Assembly: GCF_009184395.1 (NCBI RefSeq)
Contig: NZ_WEIC01000002.1
Location: 1-64,000, forward strand
Direction of reading: 5' to 3'
Length of the DNA: 64,000 nucleotides
Source: Amylibacter sp. SFDW26
GTDB lineage: Bacteria > Pseudomonadota > Alphaproteobacteria > Rhodobacterales > Rhodobacteraceae
Notes under the pieces: generated by a model
What the model was told of the DNA's origin: nothing
The model's database searches: none
The model's input: the letters and a program-made list of their open reading frames with translations, nothing else
Translations under genes and position numbers: made by a program
Shown here: positions 57,940 to 64,000 of the stretch, piece by piece
Position numbering within the stretch: the stretch's first letter is position 1
Layout: every line of letters starts with the position of its first letter

Positions 57940-60717
57940 CTATTCCGCTGCGATCGCGTCTGATACTTTCTCTACCTTCACAGCCGAGAATTTAAACTCT
58001 GGGATTTTACCAAACGGATCAAGCGCAGAGTTTGTCAGAACATTCGCAGCTGCTTCCACATATGCAAACGGTAAAAATACCATATCTTCTGCAATTGCAC
58101 GGTCCGCACGCGCCATCACGGTTATAGAGCCTCGTTTTGTCGTCAATCGGATCATGCCACCCGGCTCAACACCCAATGCGCGTAAGGTTTTCGGGTGCAA
58201 TGAACAGTTCGCTTCTGGTTCAACCGCATCCAATACCGTTGAACGACGTGTCATCGATCCTGTGTGCCAATGCTCCAACTGGCGACCCGTAGTCAGGATC
58301 ATTGGATATTCAGCATCTGGCACATCATCAGGTGCAATAATGCTAGCAGGTGTAAACTTCGCACGACCTTCTGGACGTGGGAAACCGTCGCCAAACACAA
58401 TCGCCTGACCAGGGTCTTCTGGGGATAATGACGGATATGTCACCGCTTCATTTTCCAATCTATCCCATGTGATGTTATCCAATGACGCCATGTTCATCTT
58501 CATCTCAGCAAAGATTTGCGATGGATGTGTGTAATCCCAATCCAAGCCCAAACGTCGTGCCAATTCCGTTGTAATCGCCCAATCTTCACGCGCCTCACCC
58601 GGAGGTGTCACAGCTTGGCGGCCCATTTGAACCTGACGGTTTGTGTTTGTCACTGTGCCATTTTTCTCTGCGAATGCAGAAGCAGGCAAAATAACATCAG
58701 CATAGTTTGCTGTTTCCGTCACAAAGATATCTTGCACAACTAAATGCTCTAGTTTTGCAAGTGCATCACGCGCGTGTTCTACATCAGGGTCAGACATCGC
58801 AGGATTTTCACCAAGGATGTACATGCCTTTGATTTTATCATCATGAACAGCGTCCATGATTTCCACAACAGTCAGACCTTTTTCAGCGCCGAAATCAACA
58901 TCACTGTTCCAAACTTCATTAAAGGCAGACCGCACACCATCGTCCGTAACTGTTTGGTAATCGGGTAAAAACATCGGGATCAAGCCCGCATCAGATGCAC
59001 CTTGTACATTGTTTTGACCTCGCAATGGGTGCAAACCAGCACCTGGACGGCCGATTTGACCTGTCATCAAAGCTAACGAGATCAAGCAACGTGAATTATC
59101 TGTGCCGTGGATGTGTTGGGAAACACCCATCCCCCAGAAAATCATGCCCGCATTTGCATTGGCAAAGAGACGTGCAACTTCTTTCAGTTCTTCGGCTTCG
59201 ATACCACAAAGTGGTGCCATTTTTTCGGGGCTGAAATCTTTTAAGTGTTTCTTCTGAGCTTCCCAATTTTCTGTGTAAGCTTCGATATATTGCTTATCAT
59301 ATAGTTCTTCTTCCACAATCGTATGCATGATCGCATTCAACATTGAAACGTCCGTACCTGGGCGGAACTTAAGACGGTGTGTCGCATGCTTACCCAAACC
59401 AACACCGCGTGGATCCATAACAATCAGCTTACCACCACGTTTGGTGAATTGCTTAAAGTATGTCGCCGCAACTGGATGGTTTTCAATTGGATTACACCCA
59501 ATCGCAATCGCCACATCTGCGTTTTCAATTTCGTTAAATGTTGCAGTAACAGCACCAGAACCCACATTTTCCAACAACGCAGCAACGGATGATGCGTGAC
59601 ACAAACGGGTACAGTGATCTACGTTGTTATGCCCAAAACCTTGACGGATCAATTTTTGGAACAAATATGCTTCTTCGTTTGTACATTTCGCAGACCCGAA
59701 ACCAGCAACAGATTTGCCGCCCTCAGTATCGCGCAGCTTTGCCAAACCACCAGCTGCAGCTTCCATTGCTTCTTCCCATGATGCTTCACGGAAGTGCGTC
59801 AATGGGTTACCTGGATCAACATTCAGACCTTTTGGCACGCCTTCTTTACGGATCAGCGGCTTCGTTACACGGTGTGAGTGGTCGATATAGTCAAAACCAA
59901 AACGACCTTTCACGCACAAACGGTTTTCGTTCGCAGGACCATCAATGCCATCGACCCATGCCACTTTATCGTCTTTGATTTTCAGGCTGATCTGACAGCC
60001 AACACCGCAGAACGGACAAACAGATTTCACTTCGCGGTCGAAATCTTTGCTATCGCCCACTTGGTTTTCATCAACAGCTTTCGCTGGCATCAACGCTCCT
60101 GTTGGACACGCTTGCACACATTCACCACAGGCCACACAGCTGGATGTTCCCATTGGGTCATCCATATCAAATACAATCTTTGCATCAGCACCCCGACCAG
60201 CCATACCGATCACATCGTTTACCTGTACTTCACGACAGGCGCGCACACACAAGTTACACTGAATACAAGCATCCAAATTCACAGACATCGCAACGTGACT
60301 GTCATCCAACAGTGGCACACGCGGTTGCTCAATTTGCGGAAAGCGACTTTCTGACACGCCTTGCATCTCCGCCATATCCCATAGATGTGAAGACTTATCA
60401 TGCGCTTCTTCTTGGGCTGGCTGGTCTGCAACCAATAATTCCATAACCATCTTACGCGCTGTTTCTGCGCGATTAGATTCGCTTTTTACAACCATGCCTT
60501 CGGATGGTGTGCGGATACAGGACGCGGCCAATGTGCGTTCGCCATCGATTTCCACCATACAAGCGCGACAGTTCCCATCAGAGCGATACCCCTTTTTACC
60601 AGAATGGCACAGGTGCGGAATGGTCGTCCCTTCACGCTTCGCAACTTCCCAGATTGTTTCGTCTTTCTGAGCGGAAACTTCTTTTCCGTCTAATGTAAAT
60701 TTGATGATATCAGACAC
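57940..60717 (-). CDS. NAD-type formate dehydrogenase alpha subunit (Mo/W-bis-MGD)
   Basis: The 925-residue protein oxidises formate to CO2 at a molybdenum or tungsten pterin site. In order it has a [2Fe-2S] ferredoxin domain (about 1-80, HLCHSGKKG and NCRACMVEID), two [4Fe-4S] motifs (CIQCNLCVRACREVQ and CVACGECVQACPTGA, residues 150-215), a catalytic-domain [4Fe-4S] site (CPFCGVGC), and the active-site Cys in DHCTRLCHAS, so it is the Cys not the Sec type. The GTG at 60717 has AGGAG eight bases upstream. No beta/gamma (NADH-linked) or fdhD genes lie beside it, so its electron partner is encoded elsewhere. Confidence 0.88.
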   Translation of the reverse strand: MSDIIKFTLDGKEVSAQKDETIWEVAKREGTTIPHLCHSGKKGYRSDGNCRACMVEIDGERTLAASCIRTPSEGMVVKSESNRAETARKMVMELLVADQPAQEEAHDKSSHLWDMAEMQGVSESRFPQIEQPRVPLLDDSHVAMSVNLDACIQCNLCVRACREVQVNDVIGMAGRGADAKIVFDMDDPMGTSSCVACGECVQACPTGALMPAKAVDENQVGDSKDFDREVKSVCPFCGVGCQISLKIKDDKVAWVDGIDGPANENRLCVKGRFGFDYIDHSHRVTKPLIRKEGVPKGLNVDPGNPLTHFREASWEEAMEAAAGGLAKLRDTEGGKSVAGFGSAKCTNEEAYLFQKLIRQGFGHNNVDHCTRLCHASSVAALLENVGSGAVTATFNEIENADVAIAIGCNPIENHPVAATYFKQFTKRGGKLIVMDPRGVGLGKHATHRLKFRPGTDVSMLNAIMHTIVEEELYDKQYIEAYTENWEAQKKHLKDFSPEKMAPLCGIEAEELKEVARLFANANAGMIFWGMGVSQHIHGTDNSRCLISLALMTGQIGRPGAGLHPLRGQNNVQGASDAGLIPMFLPDYQTVTDDGVRSAFNEVWNSDVDFGAEKGLTVVEIMDAVHDDKIKGMYILGENPAMSDPDVEHARDALAKLEHLVVQDIFVTETANYADVILPASAFAEKNGTVTNTNRQVQMGRQAVTPPGEAREDWAITTELARRLGLDWDYTHPSQIFAEMKMNMASLDNITWDRLENEAVTYPSLSPEDPGQAIVFGDGFPRPEGRAKFTPASIIAPDDVPDAEYPMILTTGRQLEHWHTGSMTRRSTVLDAVEPEANCSLHPKTLRALGVEPGGMIRLTTKRGSITVMARADRAIAEDMVFLPFAYVEAAANVLTNSALDPFGKIPEFKFSAVKVEKVSDAIAAE

Positions 60718-60872
60718 GTGGCATGCTCCTATTGGCAAAGGCTAACGATATTTATGCAATTTATATGCGAAAACGCAATTCGGATTCCCGACGTAGCATA
60801 GCTCAAATGCGCCTTTAGGCCTAAAAACAGGGTTAAAAGCACATAATCGGAAACAAACGTTCTAAATCGGCA

Positions 60873-62153
60873 TTACTCGTCTTTTGTTACATGCCGCTTA
60901 ATTCGGCGGATCATACCCCAGACGATCAAAACTGTTGGAATGATCAATGCAGCCGTCAATTGCCACTTTTCAAAGTGGAATATTTTGGCAACGGGTATCA
61001 GCAGGTAAGTCGCTAAATTAACAGCATAATAACTGATCGCAACCACAGACAAACCTTCAACAGTTTCTTGTAAACGCAATTGTAACGACGCCCGTTCATC
61101 CATTTGATGCAGCAACGCCCGGTTCTGTTCGTTAGTACGCACAGTCACCCGTGTTGCCAACAAATCTGATGCACGCGCTGCACGCGCTGAAATATCCCGC
61201 AAACGGGCTTGCGCCGACTCACATGTCCGCATCGCAGGATCAAACCTGCGCATCATAAATTCAGTAAAAGTTTGACGACCTTGCAACCGTTCTTCGCGCA
61301 AAACCTGAATGCGCTGTGTAACAATCGCATTGTAAGCCTCTACCGCACTAAAACGATAAGAGCTTTGAGATTGCAAATATTCGATTTTTGCAGCTACGGA
61401 CAATAACGCATCCAAACGATCTTGCGACGTCCCCTCACCTTCTGCAATGGCATGTACAGCACCTGTTAAACTTTTATTTAAAACCCCGACTTGCGCAAAT
61501 ATATCCCGTGCGACAGGTAAAGTTAGCATTGCTAATGACTTATATGTTTCAATTTCAAACAAACGTTGAACAATTCGCCCTAAACGATTCTCACCAACTT
61601 GCCCTATGGCCATAACAACAAGCTTGATATGCCCACTTTCATCCATAGTGAAATCACTAGCAACAACAGCTTCGCGGTTCAGAACATAATTTACTGCTAA
61701 ACTTTCTGCAGAAAAGTGCTTGAAAAACTCTTTGGTAACATAACCTTCCGCTTCCTTTTGTCCAAAAGGACCCAAAATATCCAAAAAGCAGGATGTCAAA
61801 ATTTGCCCATCAAATTTGTCCATCCACTCTTTAGGGAAATGATCATGTGGATTGCTCTGAAAAAGTTCTGATGTTTCGCGTTTGATAAACAATGTATATG
61901 ACACAAACTCTGTGTGCCTTTCCCATTTCAATTCATATTCACCCAAACGGCTATAAAAGTGGCTCCCCTCAGGCTTTAAATCGCCATATCCCATCAACTT
62001 AAGCAGCTTACACAATATAGCTCTATCTTCATCAGGCGTGCCTTCAGACACAATAGCCCAATATGCAACAGATGCAGGTGCATTCACTTTTGGAAAAGGT
62101 CGCGCGTGTAGTTCGCGCGATAACATTTCACGTTGCGGATGATCTTGAAGCAT
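60873..62153 (-). CDS. DUF3422 membrane-anchored protein
   Basis: The 426-residue protein matches DUF3422, common in alphaproteobacteria: HPQREMLSRELHARPFP near the N-terminus, a long helical middle, and two C-terminal membrane helices (about residues 362-410, LSVVAISYYAVNLATYLLIP and ALIIPTVLIVWGMI). Function is unknown. The ATG at 62153 has TAAGG six bases upstream and is preferred to a GTG five codons earlier. It lies 155 bp upstream of the formate dehydrogenase gene on the same strand and may not be functionally linked. Confidence 0.83.
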   Translation of the reverse strand: MLQDHPQREMLSRELHARPFPKVNAPASVAYWAIVSEGTPDEDRAILCKLLKLMGYGDLKPEGSHFYSRLGEYELKWERHTEFVSYTLFIKRETSELFQSNPHDHFPKEWMDKFDGQILTSCFLDILGPFGQKEAEGYVTKEFFKHFSAESLAVNYVLNREAVVASDFTMDESGHIKLVVMAIGQVGENRLGRIVQRLFEIETYKSLAMLTLPVARDIFAQVGVLNKSLTGAVHAIAEGEGTSQDRLDALLSVAAKIEYLQSQSSYRFSAVEAYNAIVTQRIQVLREERLQGRQTFTEFMMRRFDPAMRTCESAQARLRDISARAARASDLLATRVTVRTNEQNRALLHQMDERASLQLRLQETVEGLSVVAISYYAVNLATYLLIPVAKIFHFEKWQLTAALIIPTVLIVWGMIRRIKRHVTKDE

Positions 62154-62255
62154 TACGGGCCTTACCACTTAATTACGTTCTGCGGGCCAACTTGCCCAAA
62201 AAACGTATATATAAGCAAGGGACACGGTGACGCGACCCTTTAATTATGTCCAGAA

Positions 62256-62786
62256 TCATTCAGGTGGCATCGGAATAGGTGGCCATTCTTGCGTTACTTC
62301 TGCCTGTATGGGACGTTCCAGATACGTGGACAAAACAACATAACTGCGTGTGCTACGCACGCCTGGCAACATATAAAGCTGCGCCAAAAACGCCTCCATC
62401 GCTTGCGCGTTTGCGCAACGCACTTTCATCATCACACAGGTATCTCCCGCAACAGAGTGGATTTCTTCTACCTCAGGGAATTTTTGCAAACGCATCATAC
62501 GTTCACTTTTCCCCCAGCCCTCCGCATCAACTTGGACAAAGGCCAAAAATGGCTTCCCAATGGCTTCTCCATCAAGACAAGTGGTCGTTCCTTTTAACAC
62601 GCCAGAAGCACGCAAACGTTTTACGCGTTCATGTACGGCAGGTGCGGACAATCCTGCAACCTGTCCGATTTCAGCATAAGTCAAACGCGCATCCGTCGTC
62701 AGCGCCCTTAATATTTTTCGGTCAAAAGCATCTAAAGGGCGGGCAGGCTTACCATTTGGCTGAACATCCTCTTTATCTTTATTCAT
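62256..62786 (-). CDS. Lrp/AsnC-family transcriptional regulator
   Basis: The 176-residue protein has the AsnC-type helix-turn-helix (about residues 20-65: FDRKILRALTTDARLTYAEI then LSAPAVHERVKRLRASGVL) and a ligand-binding RAM domain. The ATG at 62786 has AAGGA upstream. An N-terminal extension of about 15 polar residues precedes the HTH. It is divergent from the RidA and LysE genes, so an amino-acid-responsive switch for that export pair is likely. Confidence 0.9.
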   Translation of the reverse strand: MNKDKEDVQPNGKPARPLDAFDRKILRALTTDARLTYAEIGQVAGLSAPAVHERVKRLRASGVLKGTTTCLDGEAIGKPFLAFVQVDAEGWGKSERMMRLQKFPEVEEIHSVAGDTCVMMKVRCANAQAMEAFLAQLYMLPGVRSTRSYVVLSTYLERPIQAEVTQEWPPIPMPPE

Positions 62787-62854
62787 TCTGCATTTTCCTT
62801 CTTTTAATCCAATAATAATCCGCATTTTATGAATTTAGCAAAAGGATATTCACT

Positions 62855-63241
62855 ATGAAGATGGAAACGGTTAACCCGAAAAAAGGCGTGTACCCAGCAA
62901 CGAAAGATTATGTTCATGCAATGAAAGTCACGGGTGCAGCAAGCATGTTGTTTATCAGTGGAACAATGGGATTGGACGAAACAGGCCTTGCGCCTAAGAC
63001 CATAGATGAACAGCTGTCCCTTGTATGGTCAAACATCAGATGCATCTTAGCAAATGCAGAAATGAACACCGATAATATCGTAAGAACAACCAGCTATTTG
63101 CGTGATACCAAATATGCCAAGAAAAATGAAAATGCGCGCGTAGCGGCTCTTGAGGGTCGTCGCATTCCAACCACGACAATCGTCGCCGAAACTTTGACCC
63201 CAAAGTGGTTGATCGAAATCGAAGTCATCGCTGCAGTGTAA
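62855..63241 (+). CDS. RidA-family protein lacking the archetypal arginine
   Basis: The 128-residue protein is of the YjgF/YER057c/UK114 family, small trimers. RidA deaminates reactive enamines and uses a conserved Arg (R105 in the Salmonella-type sequence). Aligning the C-terminal IEIE block, this protein has Thr in place of that Arg (VAETLTPKWLIEIE), so the classic activity is doubtful and it belongs to a variant Rid subgroup. AAAGGA lies upstream of the ATG. It is 10 bp before the LysE gene, in the same operon. Confidence 0.82.
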   Translation: MKMETVNPKKGVYPATKDYVHAMKVTGAASMLFISGTMGLDETGLAPKTIDEQLSLVWSNIRCILANAEMNTDNIVRTTSYLRDTKYAKKNENARVAALEGRRIPTTTIVAETLTPKWLIEIEVIAAV

Positions 63242-63251
63242 GGATATCATC

Positions 63252-63878
63252 ATGAATTTTGACACATACCTATTATTCACAGTTACGACCGCCATTATCA
63301 TCTTTTCACCAGGGCCAACCGCCATATTGGTTGCATCACAAGGCGCATCAAATGGTTTGGCACGCACGTTATTCAGTATTTTCGGTATAACGTTGGCGAC
63401 CATCACTTATTTCATATTTTCCGCAACGGGCATTGCATCTGTAATTGTTGCCTCTCATCTCATGTTTTCAATCATCAAATGGATTGGCGTTGCTTATTTA
63501 TTATATCTCGGCCTTACCGCGATATTCAGTAAATCTGGCGGCATAAGTGTAAATCGCAGCACAGTTCAGAAAAGCCGCAAAGTGCTTTTTTCACAAGGCT
63601 TTTTAGTGGAATTTTCCAACCCAAAAGCATTGTTGTATTTCGCGGCCATACTTCCGCAATTTCTGGATGTGACTAAAGCAATCTTTCCACAGGTATTAGC
63701 GATGGGTACCACAACCTTTATTCTGCAAATCATCATATATGGCGCATATTCTTATATGGGTGACCGATTGGTACGTGGCGGCGTTAAACACTGGATTATC
63801 AAAACCATCAACAAAACAGCAGGCGGTGCGCTTATCTTTGCTGGTGTAAAAATGGCCAGTGTTACAGCAAGTAACTGA
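63252..63878 (+). CDS. LysE/RhtB-family amino acid exporter
   Basis: The 208-residue protein has six hydrophobic segments and the family block SPGPTAILVASQGASNGL near residue 19, plus the FSNPKALLYFAAILPQF motif near 120. Family members export amino acids or derivatives across the inner membrane. It follows the RidA homologue by 10 bp, and a divergent Lrp-type gene stands upstream, suggesting amino-acid-controlled export. The gene ends just before a convergent gene. Confidence 0.88.
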   Translation: MNFDTYLLFTVTTAIIIFSPGPTAILVASQGASNGLARTLFSIFGITLATITYFIFSATGIASVIVASHLMFSIIKWIGVAYLLYLGLTAIFSKSGGISVNRSTVQKSRKVLFSQGFLVEFSNPKALLYFAAILPQFLDVTKAIFPQVLAMGTTTFILQIIIYGAYSYMGDRLVRGGVKHWIIKTINKTAGGALIFAGVKMASVTASN

Positions 63879-63883
63879 ATAAA

Positions 63884-64000
63884 TTACGCGCCCGTTTTCG
63901 GGTTCAATTTGACCACATCAGCAGAGGCATCCGAAATTTCTTCAAAATCAAAGGCATCAAGCCGCTTTGCCCGCGTGCCTGCTTTGGTCGCAGATATCTT
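63884..64000 (-). CDS. Unidentified protein, C-terminal part (cut by window edge)
   Basis: A stop-free frame enters from the right edge and ends with TAA (63884-63886). The visible 38 residues read KISATKAGTRAKRLDAFDFE, then EISDASADVVKLNPKTGA. The end is acidic and looks like a real coding end. The fragment is too short to name. It converges on the LysE gene with a 5-bp gap. Confidence 0.5.
   Translation of the reverse strand, partial: KISATKAGTRAKRLDAFDFEEISDASADVVKLNPKTGA

Noticed and set aside
58154-60698. Several plus-strand frames opposite the formate dehydrogenase gene
   Set aside because: They are reverse-strand shadows of an intact 925-residue iron-sulfur protein.

Overview
The window is a stretch of alphaproteobacterial chromosome, most likely from a marine member of the Rhodobacterales (Roseobacter group) that is AT-rich for that group. 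The basis is the alphaproteobacterial-length RpoB and RpoC, the ccoNOQP-ccoGHIS / fnrL / hemN block with TTGAT-N4-ATCAA boxes, the DUF1989-GcvT fusion beside a betaine-type transporter, and the Rhodobacterales-style porin. There are no rRNA or tRNA genes, no insertion sequences and no CRISPR array. Genes are tightly packed and often overlap as ATGA or TAATG.

Layout. 1-17.4 kb (minus strand): the translation and transcription core, read as secE-nusG-rplKA-rplJL-rpoBC and then rpsL-rpsG-fusA-tuf (tuf is cut by the window edge). Two plus-strand genes, a rhamnosyltransferase-like protein and an Asp/Glu-racemase-like protein that lacks both catalytic cysteines, sit between rpoC and rpsL. 17.5-20.1 kb: a cytochrome c and a YceI protein (minus) diverge from an ECF sigma / anti-sigma pair (plus). 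20.1-24.4 kb: a TetR regulator with a perfect palindromic operator heads an overlapping set of an arginine:pyruvate-type aminotransferase, a ThDP 2-ketoarginine-type decarboxylase and a dimethylargininase-type hydrolase. This looks like an arginine / methylarginine catabolic operon. 24.4-27.6 kb: divergent oxyR and katG.

27.7-31.8 kb (minus): zur, then a His-rich DUF2796 protein (ZrgA), a LolD/MacB-type ABC pair and two DUF3299 proteins, downstream of a near-perfect Zur-type palindrome. This looks like a Zrg-type zinc acquisition operon. 31.9-42.8 kb: the microaerobic respiration block, with ccoNOQP and ccoGHIS (cbb3 oxidase and its assembly), a universal stress protein, fnrL and hemN, tied together by three FNR/FnrL boxes. 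42.9-47.2 kb: an RND pump and its adaptor. 47.4-54.5 kb: a betaine-type ABC transporter and a three-part GcvT-fusion enzyme (minus), divergent from a LacI regulator, with two mirror-image LacI operators between them. 54.8-57.9 kb: a small WGR protein, a porin, a LysR regulator, a DUF1330 protein and an orphan outer-membrane-protein-like tail. 57.9-62.2 kb (minus): a lone formate dehydrogenase alpha subunit and a DUF3422 membrane protein. 62.3-64 kb: an Lrp regulator, a RidA homologue lacking the archetypal arginine, a LysE-type exporter and the end of an unidentified gene.

The accessory part is mostly a row of self-contained modules, each with its own regulator and often a visible operator: TetR/arginine, OxyR/KatG, Zur/Zrg, FnrL/cbb3 and LacI/betaine. 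The least described candidates are the TetR-arginine-DDAH operon and the LacI-controlled DUF1989-GcvT transporter cluster. All functions are inferred from sequence motifs and context; no database search was run.
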